Assembly: GCA_938045565.1 (NCBI GenBank)
Contig: CALIAZ010000046.1
Location: forward strand, 10,223-74,222
From: an uncultured Atopobium sp.
GTDB lineage: Bacteria > Actinomycetota > Coriobacteriia > Coriobacteriales > Atopobiaceae
Direction of reading: 5' to 3'
DNA: 64,000 bases
Shown here: piece by piece, positions 1 to 9,129 of the stretch
Layout: every line of letters starts with the position of its first letter
Position numbering within the stretch: position 1 is the stretch's first letter
Translations under genes and position numbers: made by a program
The notes under the pieces: model-generated
Told to the model about the DNA's origin: nothing
The model's database searches: none
The model's input: only the letters and a program-made list of their open reading frames with translations

Positions 1-186
1 CTCTTCTCCTGCAAACGTGAGCGACAGCGGGACCGTACGTTCTAGCAACTTAGAGCCAAGTTCTTTTTCTGCTGCCGCAATATTTGCCGAGAGCGTTTGC
101 TGCGTTACACTCAGGCGCTCAGCCGCCTTGGTGAAGCTCTTTTCTTCTGCAACGGCAACAAAATAATCCATGGTTTGAAAGTTCAT
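1..186 (-). CDS. LysR-family transcriptional regulator, N-terminus (cut by window edge)
   Basis: Only the first 62 codons are in the window. The reading frame begins MNFQTMDYFVAVAEEKSFTK and runs to the window edge without a stop. Residues 1-60 match the LysR winged helix-turn-helix: the AxxLxxSQ-type recognition region reads AAERLSVTQQTLSANI at about residues 21-36. It is divergent from the NhaC-type antiporter, the usual layout for a LysR regulator and its target, so control of that gene is a reasonable inference. An inverted repeat sits between the two. The effector-binding domain lies outside the window and the ligand cannot be guessed. Confidence 0.85.
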   Translation of the reverse strand, partial: MNFQTMDYFVAVAEEKSFTKAAERLSVTQQTLSANIAAAEKELGSKLLERTVPLSLTFAGEE

Positions 187-201
187 TTTTGCTCCCACCG
201 T

Positions 202-222
202 ATTACAAAAATTACTTGTAAT
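202..222. promoter_or_regulatory. Candidate LysR operator in the divergent intergenic region
   Basis: A perfect dyad ATTACAA-N7-TTGTAAT lies between the LysR start (186) and the antiporter start (303). LysR proteins bind AT-rich dyads of this size, so this is a plausible operator. Assignment to the regulator is inferred from position. Confidence 0.45.
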
Positions 223-240
223 TATAACCATTGAAAACAG

Positions 241-270
241 TTGGACTTCAACTTTTTAGTTGCCTACTCT
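241..270 (+). promoter_or_regulatory. Putative promoter of the NhaC-type antiporter
   Basis: TTGGAC at 241-246 and TACTCT at 265-270 are separated by 18 bp, about 30 bp upstream of the start codon. It lies just downstream of the ATTACAA dyad, which suits activation by LysR. Moderate match to sigma-70 consensus. Confidence 0.35.
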
Positions 271-302
271 ATTTACATAAGAAATTCGTTTGGAGTGGAT
301 GC

Positions 303-1736
303 ATGGTAGAGCTAATAGTACTAAGTGCCTTTGCGGTGATGCTCATCGTAGGTACAGCCCTATCTTTTCCCCTTACATCTATTTTGACCATTGGTTTCTT
401 CCTCTTTTTTGGCTACGGACTCTCCCGCAAAATCTCTGCAAAAACACTTCTTGTAGCGGCGTTTAAGTCTGTCTGGGAAGTTAAAACAATTATTGCGCTG
501 TTTGCCGTTGTAGGCGCTATGAGTGCAGCATGGCGAGCAGCGGGAACCATTCCAGAGATTGTCAGCATTTCTGCTTCTCTTATTTCTCCTTCTGTCTTTA
601 TTCTGGCTACCTTCTTACTCTGCACCATGATGTCCATGCTTTTGGGCACCGCATTTGGTACCGCTGCAACCATGGGTATCATCTGCATGTCTATTGGTAA
701 GGCAATTGGAGCAAGCGAGTTCTTTATTGGTGGTGCCGTCCTTGCAGGTAGCTACTTTGGAGATCGTTGCTCCCCTATGTCTACCAGCGCAATCCTTGTT
801 TCGCAGCTTACCGATACCAATCTATCCAAGAACATTAACCGCATGCTTCGTACTAGCGTTGTGCCTTTTATTGCTGCATGTGTTATCTACGTGGCCTGGG
901 ACTTCTTCATGGCAAACACGGGAACTATCCCCGATGTTACTGGTCTTCTGAGCCGTTCCTTTAGGCTTTCTTTGATTTCACTTACACCAGCACTTCTTGT
1001 AATTGTTTTCTCGCTTCTTAAGGTTGATGTCATTGTGACCATGGCATCCAGCCTGGCGCTTGCCTGCATTCTGTGTGTCACCATCCAGCGCGTTCCGCTT
1101 ACAGACCTGCCTGTCATCTTGCTCTTTGGTCTACGCGCTCCAGGAGCTACTGTTGCAAACATGGTGAATGGCGGCGGTGTCTTCTCCATGATGAACGTCT
1201 TGACAATCGTAACCATTTCTTCAAGCTACGCTGGTCTTTTCCAGACAACTGACCTGCTTCGCCGTATGTGCCAGCTGGTAGCTGACCTCTCCGATAACTC
1301 CACGCCTTTCTTTGGCGTTCTGATTACCAGCATGTTTACTTCAATGGTTTCTTGCAACCAGACCTTGGCCATTATGCTGACAAACAATCTGTGCGAGAAC
1401 GCAGAGAACTCTTCAAGCGCCCTTGCTTTGGATATCGAGAATAGCGCTGTAATTCTTGCTCCTCTGGTACCGTGGTCCATCTCAAACATCTCGGTACTCT
1501 CTGCAATTGGTGCGCCTTCTATGAGTCTTCTAGCTGCAAGTTTCCTCTATTTGCTGCCTCTTTGGACTCTGGGAATTTCCCTGTGGCTCCATCGCCGTCC
1601 AGCAAAAATTGACGGTCACCGCGCTCGTTGGCTTGGCCTTACCTCTGACGATGTCCGTAGCTGCTCTTGGCCTCGCGTGCAGGATGATGAGTCTGCAGAC
1701 TCTACCGCAAGTCTTCCTGCTGTAAAGGTTGCTTAA
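303..1736 (+). CDS. NhaC-family Na+/H+ antiporter
   Basis: A 477-residue, very hydrophobic protein with about eleven to twelve predicted membrane segments. It resembles the NhaC family, which exchanges sodium (or a Na+-coupled organic acid) for protons across the cytoplasmic membrane. Family features are the Gly/Ser/Asp-rich segment near residue 155 (GSYFGDRCSPMSTSAILVSQ) and the late segment ILAPLVPWSISNISVLSAIG. The start at 303 is preferred because GGAGTGG lies a few bases upstream; an in-frame ATG at 231 would add 24 residues without a ribosome site and overlap the promoter. It is probably controlled by the divergent LysR gene. The substrate could also be malate or lactate, as in some NhaC relatives. 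Confidence 0.8.
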   Translation: MVELIVLSAFAVMLIVGTALSFPLTSILTIGFFLFFGYGLSRKISAKTLLVAAFKSVWEVKTIIALFAVVGAMSAAWRAAGTIPEIVSISASLISPSVFILATFLLCTMMSMLLGTAFGTAATMGIICMSIGKAIGASEFFIGGAVLAGSYFGDRCSPMSTSAILVSQLTDTNLSKNINRMLRTSVVPFIAACVIYVAWDFFMANTGTIPDVTGLLSRSFRLSLISLTPALLVIVFSLLKVDVIVTMASSLALACILCVTIQRVPLTDLPVILLFGLRAPGATVANMVNGGGVFSMMNVLTIVTISSSYAGLFQTTDLLRRMCQLVADLSDNSTPFFGVLITSMFTSMVSCNQTLAIMLTNNLCENAENSSSALALDIENSAVILAPLVPWSISNISVLSAIGAPSMSLLAASFLYLLPLWTLGISLWLHRRPAKIDGHRARWLGLTSDDVRSCSWPRVQDDESADSTASLPAVKVA

Positions 1737-1742
1737 CAAAAC

Positions 1743-1775
1743 AAACCCTCCCGAGTCACTGACACGAGAGGGTTT
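1743..1775. terminator. Intrinsic terminator between convergent antiporter and hisS
   Basis: An 8-bp perfect stem AAACCCTC/GAGGGTTT, extended by CG/CG past one mismatch, lies between the convergent stops. On the minus strand it is followed by a T-rich stretch, so it best serves hisS; it may act in both directions. Confidence 0.65.
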
Positions 1776-1803
1776 ACATGTAACTGTTAGAATCCGTTAG
1801 TTA

Positions 1804-3114
1804 TTACTGCCTGGCTTTTACCTCAGCAACAAGCTGGTCAGCAGGCACCTGTACCTGCTCGTGAGACTCCATGTCACGAAGAGTTACCGCACCAGCCTCA
1901 ACCTCATCTGGGCCAATAACCACGCAAAGCGTTGCACCCATCTTATCCGCCTGCTTAAACTGAGCTCTTAGCGAACGACCAGTACGATCAGCCTCACATC
2001 GAATGCCAGCCTCACGCAGAGCCAACACAGCATCAAATACAACAGGAGCCTGTTCAGCACCTGCGCAAGCAACATAAACACAGCTTGGAGCTGCTGGCTC
2101 AGTTGCAACACCAAGAGCCTCCAGCGCAAGCATAATGCGCTCAAAACCGACAGCAAAACCGACACCTGGAGTTGGCTTTCCACCTTCAAGCTCAACAAGA
2201 CCGTCATAACGACCGCCACCACCAATGGCGCCAACACCAGCGCTTGGAATCTCTACCTCAAAAACGGTACGCGTATAGTAATCCAGACCACGAACAAGTG
2301 TTGGATCCTCAACGTATGAAATACCCGCAGCATCCAGATAGGCCTTGACCTGCTCATAGTGAGCACGACAATCATCACACAAGTTGTCAGAAATCAGCGG
2401 AGCATCCTTCATGACCGCATGACAACTCTCGTTTTTGCAGTCAAACGCACGCAGTGGATTGATTTCTGCACGCTCAAGACAGTCTTCACACATCTCATCC
2501 TTGTGATCAAGAATGAACTGCTTGACCTTCTCGCGATATGCTGGGCGGCACTCCGCATCACCCATGGAGTTAATCATGAGCTTCATATCAGCTGGCGAGA
2601 AACCCATCTGCTCGTAAAACTTCATCAACATGATGATGGACTCTGCATCGGCAGCTGGATCAGAAGCTCCAAGCCACTCAACGCCTACCTGGTGGAACTG
2701 ACGCAGACGGCCCTTCTGAGGACGCTCTCCCCTAAACATTGACTCGGCATACCAAAGCTTTGCGGGTGTTCCTCCCTGTGGCACAAAGTTGTGCTCAACA
2801 GCAGCACGAACCACACCAGCAGTTCCCTCAGGACGCATAGCCATGCGCTGACGAGGCTTAAGACCGGACTCATTACCGGCAGCCAGCAGGTCCTCAAGCA
2901 ACGCACCTGAAAAGACGCGGAACATCTCTTTGCGTACGACGTCGGTAGACTCACCAATACCGTGAACAAAGGTATCTACCTGCTCAAGTGCAGGAGTCTC
3001 AATGCGGTCAAAGCCATAAGTACCAAACAGATGGCGAGCAACATCCTGCATATGCTCCCAAGAGCGCATATAGCCGCCGTAAAGATCTTCGGTACCTTGA
3101 ATTCTCTGACCCAT
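1804..3114 (-). CDS. hisS: Histidine--tRNA ligase
   Basis: A 436-residue class II synthetase that charges tRNA-His with histidine in the cytoplasm. Motif 2 is at about residues 127-142 (FRGERPQKGRLRQFHQ), the histidine-specific motif LVRGLDYYT at 273-281, and motif 3 GVGFAVGFERI at 317-327. A C-terminal anticodon-binding domain follows from about residue 340. Between motif 2 and the HisA motif there are three Cys pairs (CEDC, CKNESC, CDDC, residues 209-249) that could bind zinc; this is a visible feature of the insertion. The length is normal. It is transcribed alone, with no aspS neighbour and no T-box sequence in its upstream region. Confidence 0.97.
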   Translation of the reverse strand: MGQRIQGTEDLYGGYMRSWEHMQDVARHLFGTYGFDRIETPALEQVDTFVHGIGESTDVVRKEMFRVFSGALLEDLLAAGNESGLKPRQRMAMRPEGTAGVVRAAVEHNFVPQGGTPAKLWYAESMFRGERPQKGRLRQFHQVGVEWLGASDPAADAESIIMLMKFYEQMGFSPADMKLMINSMGDAECRPAYREKVKQFILDHKDEMCEDCLERAEINPLRAFDCKNESCHAVMKDAPLISDNLCDDCRAHYEQVKAYLDAAGISYVEDPTLVRGLDYYTRTVFEVEIPSAGVGAIGGGGRYDGLVELEGGKPTPGVGFAVGFERIMLALEALGVATEPAAPSCVYVACAGAEQAPVVFDAVLALREAGIRCEADRTGRSLRAQFKQADKMGATLCVVIGPDEVEAGAVTLRDMESHEQVQVPADQLVAEVKARQ

Positions 3115-3256
3115 GAATCCTCCTTGTTACAAACATAGACGCTTCTAGTTTACCCGTGAGCGGCAACTCTGGCACAGAAAAGCTTTTATAACTTTTGAAA
3201 CCTATGAAAAAATCCGATTATTTTCTAGAAAACGTGAAAAAGTGCTCATGTAAGGG

Positions 3257-3344
3257 TTGCTTTTTAATTCCTACCATTTAGTATGAATTAGCGGATTTTG
3301 GGGTATGACAAAAACGTCAGTGACATTGGCGTTTGTCTTTGTCA
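3257..3344 (+). promoter_or_regulatory. suf operon promoter and dyad in the 335-bp leader region
   Basis: The 335 bp between hisS and sufC hold no gene. TTGCTT (3257-3262) and TAGTAT (3279-3284), 16 bp apart, form a plausible promoter. Just downstream, TGACAAA (3306-3312) and TTTGTCA (3338-3344) form a dyad, with a second partial dyad (GACAAA...CG / CGTTTGTC) nested inside. This is a candidate leader hairpin or binding region for the Rrf2 regulator encoded at the operon end. That link is inference only. Confidence 0.35.
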
Positions 3345-3449
3345 CAAAACCGCACTAGCACAAAGGTTTTGCTCGCCCTAGAGCTGCCCAAACTGGCTAG
3401 CCACAAACGTATCACGTGCTTGCACGTAGAGATATTTGGAGAGAGATTT

Positions 3450-4217
3450 ATGGCAACTGAGCTACTCCGTGTAAACGGAATTTCCGCAGGTACCGAGGAG
3501 AAATCCATCCTGCATTCAATTGATCTGAGCATTGGTGATGGCCAGGCTCACGTTCTGATGGGACCTAACGGCGCAGGTAAATCAACACTTGGCCGCGTCA
3601 TCATGGGTGACCCCACCTATAAGATTACCGATGGTTCCCTCATCTTTAATGGCGAGGATGTAACTGAGCTTGCTGCAGATAAGCGCTCACTTGCAGGCAT
3701 CTTCCTCTCCTATCAGGCACCTGTTGAGGTTCCTGGTGTTCCTCTTTATTCATTCCTGCGCACCATCACACAGATGCGTCCTGAGCTTAAGATGACCGCT
3801 CGTCAGTTCCGTCAGCGTGTTGGTCAGATTTCTGATCAGCTTGAGCTTGACCAGGGTTTCTTGATGCGTGAACTTAACGTTGGCTTCTCTGGTGGCGAGA
3901 AGAAAAAGGTTGAGATGCTTCAGCTTCTGCTGCTTCAGCCTAAACTTGCCATTCTCGACGAAACTGACTCCGGCCTGGACGTTGACGCACTCTCCGTTGT
4001 TTCAAAGGGTATTCAGGCTTATCGCGAGACCTGCAACGGATCGCTGCTCATCATTACTCACAACACCCGCATTCTTGAGCGCCTTGAGATTGACCGCACT
4101 CACGTTATGGTTAAGGGTCACCTGGTAGCTGACGGTCCTGCGAACCTCATCAACCAAATTGATCGCGAGGGCTTTGAGCATTTTGAGAACCAAACAGATG
4201 AGGGTGGTGCTAACTAG
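3450..4217 (+). CDS. sufC: Fe-S cluster assembly ATPase SufC
   Basis: A 255-residue soluble ABC-type ATPase that powers the SufBC2D scaffold on which iron-sulfur clusters are built. Walker A GPNGAGKST is at about residues 38-46, the signature FSGGEKKK (SufC-type) near 147-154, and Walker B with LAILDETDSGLD near 165-176. The start at 3450 has GGAGAGA upstream; a longer frame reaching back to 3333 has no ribosome site and runs through the leader. It is the first gene of an operon in the order C-B-D-S-U-Rrf2; its TAG stop overlaps the GTG start of sufB by one base, which suggests translational coupling. Confidence 0.95.
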   Translation: MATELLRVNGISAGTEEKSILHSIDLSIGDGQAHVLMGPNGAGKSTLGRVIMGDPTYKITDGSLIFNGEDVTELAADKRSLAGIFLSYQAPVEVPGVPLYSFLRTITQMRPELKMTARQFRQRVGQISDQLELDQGFLMRELNVGFSGGEKKKVEMLQLLLLQPKLAILDETDSGLDVDALSVVSKGIQAYRETCNGSLLIITHNTRILERLEIDRTHVMVKGHLVADGPANLINQIDREGFEHFENQTDEGGAN

Positions 4218-5635
4218 TGAGCGAGAAGAAGCGATCTGAGGTCGCTGACGTAGACCGCTCGCTCTACGACTTCACCAAGTCCGAAGAGGGTTACGAGCGC
4301 TACGATGATGGCCTAACGCCAGAAATTGTGCGTGCTATTTCCGAGAAAAAAGAAGAGCCCAAGTGGATGCTTCAGATGAGGTTGTCGGCTCTGGAAACCT
4401 ATCACCAGCGCCAGATGGCCACCAATTGGGGACCTTCTATTGCAGGTTTGGATTTGAACCATATCTCCACGTATGTCTCGCCAAAGACTCAGCAGGCAAA
4501 TAGCTGGGACGATGTACCTGAGGATATTAGGGATACCTTTGATCGTCTGGGCATTCCACAAGCAGAGGCAGAGAGCCTTGCTGGTGTTGGTGCTCAGTAC
4601 GATTCTGAGATTGTCTACCACAACATGCGTGAGGAAGTTGCTGAACAGGGTGTTATTTACACCACCATTGAGGATGCTCTGCACGATCCACAGTGGGAGC
4701 CTGTTGTTAAAGAATACTTTGGCAAGTTGATTCCTCCTTCAGACCACAAGTTTGCGGCACTGCACTATGCTGTGTGGTCTGGCGGTTCTTTTGTTTATGT
4801 TCCTAAAAATGTCACTCTAGACTATCCTCTTCAGAGCTACTTTAGGCTGAATGCCCAGGGTGCTGGCCAGTTTGAGCACACACTTATTATTGTTGAGGAA
4901 GGCGCTGATCTGCACTTTATTGAGGGCTGTTCTGCACCTAAGTACTACGCAGCAAACCTTCACGCTGGAGCTGTTGAGCTCTTTGTTAAGGACGGTGCTC
5001 GACTGCGTTACTCGACCATCGAAAACTGGTCCAAGAATATGTACAACCTCAATACCAAGCGCGCCATCATTGGCAGTAACGCAAAGATGGAGTGGGTCTC
5101 GGGCTCTTTTGGCAGCCACGTTTCCTACCTCTACCCTTCTACCATCATGAACGGAGATTCCTCTAACTGCGAGTTCACTGGTATTACGTTTGCAGGAGCT
5201 ACTCAAGACCTGGATACAGGTTGTAAGGTGATTATTAACGGCTCCAATAACTCGGCAAACGTTGACACTAAATCCATCTCCAAGGATGGCGGCGTCAACA
5301 CCTTCCGCTCCGCAGTTACCGTTGGTCGTAAAGCAGAAAACGCTCGCGTGGCATTCTCATGTCAGTCCCTGATGCTAGACAACATCAGCCGTTCTGACAC
5401 CATCCCAGAAATGGATGTCCGCAATTCAACTGCTCAAATTGGACATGAAGCAACTATTGGACGTATTTCTGACGACACCGTTTTGTATTTGATGAGCCGC
5501 GGTTGCTCTGAGGCTGAGGCTCGCACCATGGTAGTAAACGGATTTGCAAACCCTGTCTCAAAAGAGCTTCCTATGGAGTATGCCGTTGAGATGAATAACC
5601 TTATTAAACTTGAGATGGAAGGAGCGATTGGCTAA
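4217..5635 (+). CDS. sufB: Fe-S cluster scaffold protein SufB
   Basis: A 472-residue protein of the SufB/SufD beta-helix family. SufB is the subunit on which the nascent cluster forms, in complex with SufC and SufD. Recognisable SufB segments include VWSGGSFVYVPKNV near residue 190 and the C-terminal stretch RSDTIPEMDVRN...GHEATIGRISDDTVLYLMSRG (residues about 393-432), which ends in the SufC-binding helices. It starts with GTG inside the sufC stop (TAGTG) and its TAA stop overlaps the sufD start (TAATG). Length is typical of the family (about 470). Confidence 0.95.
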   Translation: MSEKKRSEVADVDRSLYDFTKSEEGYERYDDGLTPEIVRAISEKKEEPKWMLQMRLSALETYHQRQMATNWGPSIAGLDLNHISTYVSPKTQQANSWDDVPEDIRDTFDRLGIPQAEAESLAGVGAQYDSEIVYHNMREEVAEQGVIYTTIEDALHDPQWEPVVKEYFGKLIPPSDHKFAALHYAVWSGGSFVYVPKNVTLDYPLQSYFRLNAQGAGQFEHTLIIVEEGADLHFIEGCSAPKYYAANLHAGAVELFVKDGARLRYSTIENWSKNMYNLNTKRAIIGSNAKMEWVSGSFGSHVSYLYPSTIMNGDSSNCEFTGITFAGATQDLDTGCKVIINGSNNSANVDTKSISKDGGVNTFRSAVTVGRKAENARVAFSCQSLMLDNISRSDTIPEMDVRNSTAQIGHEATIGRISDDTVLYLMSRGCSEAEARTMVVNGFANPVSKELPMEYAVEMNNLIKLEMEGAIG

Positions 5636-6813
5636 TGGATAACGTTTTGATTAATCGCGCCAACGTCCCTGCAGCTCAGACATGGAACCGTCTACACGCC
5701 AACTCTTTGTCAGTTACCGTCCCTAATCATGCCGATGCAGGCAAAGTGTATCTGCATTTACCTCGTCTTTTTGAGCGCATTGAGTGTGGAATGGGCCAAG
5801 AGGTTACTGATTACGTTGAGTCTCAGGTATTTAAATCTGATTTCTACAATGTTCCCGCTTATACCAAGCGAGAAGAACCTATTGTTGTTGCGGTTTCTGC
5901 TGCTCAAAACCAGTGTGCAAATACCGGCATTATTGTGCGTGAAAGCGCTGAGGCCACTGTAGTTATCGCCGCTTTTGCAGGCGAGAAGAGCACAGATGCT
6001 ACTAGCAACAACGCGAACGCCAGCGACGCGCTCCCAACAAGCGCTGCGCTCACCCGCATTGTTGTTGAAGCTGGCGCAAAGCTGCACCTCATTGAGATGC
6101 TTGGTGTCAACGAAGGCCAGCAGCACCTTGAGAGTGTTGGACTTGAGGTTCACCAGGACGCTGCTGTTGATGTTAAGCAGTACGCTCTGGGCGGCTCAAC
6201 CATTGGTCTTGGACTCACCGCTAACTTAGTTGGCGCTCGAGCTCGCCTTGACCTCAACAATCGCTATCACGCTACTCACGAAGAGACGCTTGATATCAAC
6301 CACCTGGTACGCATGCGTGGAACCTCTACGCGCGCGCAGCTCACTGAGTCTGGCGTCCTTAACGAGGCAGCTAAAAAGACGCTTCGCGCAACCATCGATC
6401 TTGTCCGTGGCGCAAAGGATGCCCAGGGCAACGAGATTGAAACGGTCATGATTCTTGGCGACGATGTTGTCAACAAGACCATGCCTGTTATTCTCTGCGA
6501 TGAGGACGATGTTGCTGGTAACCACGGAGCCACCATAGGATCTGTTTCTCCTGAGCAGCTTGATTATCTTGCAGCTCGAGGACTTTCTCGCCAAGCTGCA
6601 GAGCAGCTGTTTGTACGCGCTCTCTTTGAAGACGCCATCATCAACGCGCCTGAGGAGATTTCTCACCGCGTGGCTGTTGAGCGTTGCGAGGCTGAGCTGG
6701 GCACAGAAATTGCTCACGACTATGACGAAGCCGCAGGTAGCAACGATGTGCCTGGCAGCAATGGCAGGGATTCTAACGCTGAAGCCGATTTCAACAAAGG
6801 TGGTGTCGCGTAA
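5635..6813 (+). CDS. sufD: Fe-S cluster assembly protein SufD
   Basis: A 392-residue partner of SufB in the SufBC2D scaffold. The N-terminal part is divergent, but the C-terminal core (NRYHATHEETLDINHLVRMR, then VAGNHGATIGSVSPEQLDYL, about residues 215-320) is clearly SufB/SufD family, including the conserved GNHGATIG segment. Two low-complexity Ser/Asn/Ala/Asp stretches are visible, at about residues 117-135 and at the C-terminus after about 355; they look like lineage-specific insertions. Overlaps with sufB and sufS (TAATG at both ends) show tight operon coupling. Confidence 0.92.
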   Translation: MDNVLINRANVPAAQTWNRLHANSLSVTVPNHADAGKVYLHLPRLFERIECGMGQEVTDYVESQVFKSDFYNVPAYTKREEPIVVAVSAAQNQCANTGIIVRESAEATVVIAAFAGEKSTDATSNNANASDALPTSAALTRIVVEAGAKLHLIEMLGVNEGQQHLESVGLEVHQDAAVDVKQYALGGSTIGLGLTANLVGARARLDLNNRYHATHEETLDINHLVRMRGTSTRAQLTESGVLNEAAKKTLRATIDLVRGAKDAQGNEIETVMILGDDVVNKTMPVILCDEDDVAGNHGATIGSVSPEQLDYLAARGLSRQAAEQLFVRALFEDAIINAPEEISHRVAVERCEAELGTEIAHDYDEAAGSNDVPGSNGRDSNAEADFNKGGVA

Positions 6814-8084
6814 TGACCGACGCAGAAGTTGCTCAGATTACCGATAACCCTTACAAGGCAGATTTTCCGCTTCTGGCAGCAAATCCCGAGGTAGCGTACT
6901 TGGACAGTGCTGCTACTTCTCAGCGCCCACGCGAGGTTATTGAGGCGCAGTCGCGCTTCTACGAGACCATGAACGCAAACGCTCTGCGCGGACTGTATCG
7001 TTGGAGTGTGGAAGCAACCGCAGCTATCGAGGGTGCTCGCGCTTCAATTGCAAAGTTTATTGGCGCTGTCGATAAAAACGGCAAGCCAGAAGACCGTCAG
7101 ATTATCTTTACGCGTAACACTTCTGAGGCGCTTAATCTAGTTGCTTCAAGCCTTGGTCGCTATGCGCTTAAACCAGGCGATGACGTGGTCATTTCCATCA
7201 TGGAACACCACTCTAACATCATTCCTTGGCAGCAGATTTGCAAGGCTACCGGCGCCAACCTGGTGTATCTGCGCATGAACTCGCAGTATCAGATTACGCC
7301 TGAAGAGATTGCATCAAAGATCACCGAGCGAGCAAAGATTGTGTCTGTCACACACGTCTCCAACGTGCTAGGAACTCACAACGACATCAAGGCCATTGCC
7401 AAGCGCGCTCACACTGTGGGTGCCTACATGGTAGTTGACGCCGCTCAGTCTGCACCTCACATCCCTATTGACGTGCACGATCTTGACTGCGATTTGCTGG
7501 CTTTCTCGGCACACAAGATGTGCGGACCTATGGGCATTGGTGTGCTTTGGGGCCGCTCCGAGCTGCTCGATGCCATGCCGCCATTCCTTACCGGCGGCGA
7601 GATGATTGATTCCGTCACCGAAACCAGCGCCGTTTGGGCTCCTGTTCCCGAGAAGTTTGAGGCAGGCACGCAGGACGCCGCGGGTATCTATGCTACCGGC
7701 ATCGCTGTCGAATACCTCAATGGCTTGGACATGGCAAAGATTGAGAAGCGAGAAGAACTTCTCGCCAGGTACTTGGTGCAGCAACTGTGCACGCTGGACT
7801 TTGTTGACATCGTTGGCTCTAAGCTGGGACAAAATCACGTGGGCGCTGTGGCGTTTAACGTGCGCGGCGTTCATCCACACGATGTCTCGAGCATCCTAGA
7901 CATGAACAACGTTTGCATTCGCGCTGGTCATCACTGTGCCGAGCCGCTTCTGATTGAGCTGCACGAGTCCAGCACCTGCCGCGCATCCGTTGCGTTCTAC
8001 AACGATAAACACGACATTGACCAGCTGATTGAGGGTCTTAACCAGGTATGGAAGATCTTTGGCAGCGCGGTCAGCAGCAAATAA
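6813..8084 (+). CDS. sufS: Cysteine desulfurase SufS (PLP-dependent)
   Basis: A 423-residue class V aminotransferase-fold enzyme that removes sulfur from L-cysteine, leaving alanine, and carries it as a persulfide for cluster assembly. The PLP-binding lysine is in SAHKMCGPMG (about residue 236). The catalytic cysteine is in RAGHHCAEPL (about residue 375), the group II (SufS) context. The segment MEHHSNIIPWQ near residue 130 is also typical. The start ATG overlaps the sufD stop. The following gene encodes SufU, the usual sulfur acceptor for Gram-positive SufS. Confidence 0.96.
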   Translation: MTDAEVAQITDNPYKADFPLLAANPEVAYLDSAATSQRPREVIEAQSRFYETMNANALRGLYRWSVEATAAIEGARASIAKFIGAVDKNGKPEDRQIIFTRNTSEALNLVASSLGRYALKPGDDVVISIMEHHSNIIPWQQICKATGANLVYLRMNSQYQITPEEIASKITERAKIVSVTHVSNVLGTHNDIKAIAKRAHTVGAYMVVDAAQSAPHIPIDVHDLDCDLLAFSAHKMCGPMGIGVLWGRSELLDAMPPFLTGGEMIDSVTETSAVWAPVPEKFEAGTQDAAGIYATGIAVEYLNGLDMAKIEKREELLARYLVQQLCTLDFVDIVGSKLGQNHVGAVAFNVRGVHPHDVSSILDMNNVCIRAGHHCAEPLLIELHESSTCRASVAFYNDKHDIDQLIEGLNQVWKIFGSAVSSK

Positions 8085-8101
8085 ACAAGGAGTTGAAATA
8101 A

Positions 8102-8644
8102 GTGGCAGCAAACGACCTGTATAACGCTGAGTTTATGGACCACGTTTCTCACCCCGATTACAAATATCAGATGGACAACCCTACCGTTTCTCACGAGGGC
8201 GTTAACCCTTCTTGTGGCGATGAGCTAACGTTTTCCGTGCGCATTGAGGACGGAAAGATTGCTGAGGCTGCTTTTGTGGGCAGTGGATGCGCAATTTCTC
8301 AGGCATCCGCCGACATCATGAGCGACCTGATGATTGACCGCACTCCAGAAGAAGCTATTGAGCTCTGCAAACTCTTCGGGCGCATGATTCGCGGAGAAGA
8401 GACTGACGAGGCAGTGCTTGACCAGCTGGAAGACGCCAACATTCTGCACGACATCGCTCACATGCCCGCGCGCGTTAAGTGCGCTGAGCTGGCATGGCAC
8501 ACGCTCGAGGAGATGCTTGAGGCTCACAACAGCGGTTCCGCTGCAGCTGGCGCATCGACCACCGAGGATGGCGTGGGCGCGAATAGCGGCAGCGCCGCGA
8601 ACGCGGGCAACGGCGGCGCCGCGAGCGCCAAGGACGGCGAGTAG
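8102..8644 (+). CDS. sufU: Zinc-dependent sulfurtransferase SufU
   Basis: A 180-residue IscU-fold protein. In Gram-positive bacteria SufU accepts persulfide from SufS and passes it to the SufBCD scaffold. The ligand set Cys38, Asp40 (NPSCGDE), Cys63 (GSGCAIS) and Cys127 (RVKCAEL) matches the zinc site of SufU. The SufU-specific insertion between the second and third ligands is present. The last 38 or so residues (from about 143) are a low-complexity Ala/Gly/Ser/Asn tail absent from most relatives. The GTG start at 8102 has AAGGAG upstream, 17 bp after sufS. Confidence 0.94.
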   Translation: MAANDLYNAEFMDHVSHPDYKYQMDNPTVSHEGVNPSCGDELTFSVRIEDGKIAEAAFVGSGCAISQASADIMSDLMIDRTPEEAIELCKLFGRMIRGEETDEAVLDQLEDANILHDIAHMPARVKCAELAWHTLEEMLEAHNSGSAAAGASTTEDGVGANSGSAANAGNGGAASAKDGE

Positions 8645-8646
8645 TC

Positions 8647-9099
8647 GTGGCCGGAATGTTCTCTACAAAGGGAATGTATGCGCTCCGTGCAATGGCTGAC
8701 CTGGCCGTTCACGAGGGCTGGGTCTCGTTGGGCGATGTTTCCGAGCGCCAGAACATCTCGCGTAAGTACCTTGAGCAGGTCATTGCGCTGATGCACAAGG
8801 CTGGATACGTCGAGAGCCTGCGCGGAAAAGGCGGCGGCTATCGACTCACGCGCAAGCCCGAGGACTACACGCTGGGCGAGATTCTTCGCGCGGCCGAAGG
8901 CAATCTTGCTCCTGCTAGCTGCTTGAACTGCACAAACACCACGCTTTGCCCTCAGATGGAGTCCTGCACCACCATCAACATCTGGCGCGACCTTGGCCGC
9001 ATGACCTCCAGTTTCCTGGACAGCAAGACGCTTGCGGACATCGCCCGCAACGAAGGCAACATGCACGTCTCCCCCGCCAACAATCCCACTGCTGAGTAA
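8647..9099 (+). CDS. Rrf2-family regulator, probable Fe-S sensor
   Basis: A 150-residue Rrf2/IscR-type winged-helix regulator. The N-terminal helix-turn-helix (residues about 25-70) includes SRKYLEQVIALMHKAGYVES and the wing GKGGGYRL. Four cysteines, 92, 95, 101 and 107 (C-x2-C-x5-C-x5-C), lie in the region where IscR holds its [2Fe-2S] cluster, so it can plausibly sense cluster supply. It begins with GTG two bases after the sufU stop; an in-frame ATG at 8656 is an alternative. Being last in the suf operon rather than first, it would be co-transcribed with the genes it may control. No strong terminator follows it. Confidence 0.88.
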   Translation: MAGMFSTKGMYALRAMADLAVHEGWVSLGDVSERQNISRKYLEQVIALMHKAGYVESLRGKGGGYRLTRKPEDYTLGEILRAAEGNLAPASCLNCTNTTLCPQMESCTTINIWRDLGRMTSSFLDSKTLADIARNEGNMHVSPANNPTAE

Positions 9100-9129
9100 G
9101 CGTTTAAACTGCGCTTTTATTGTCGTGTG

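Noticed and set aside
231..302. Upstream in-frame ATG for the NhaC-type antiporter
   Set aside because: It has no ribosome site and overlaps the promoter; the ATG at 303 has a good one.
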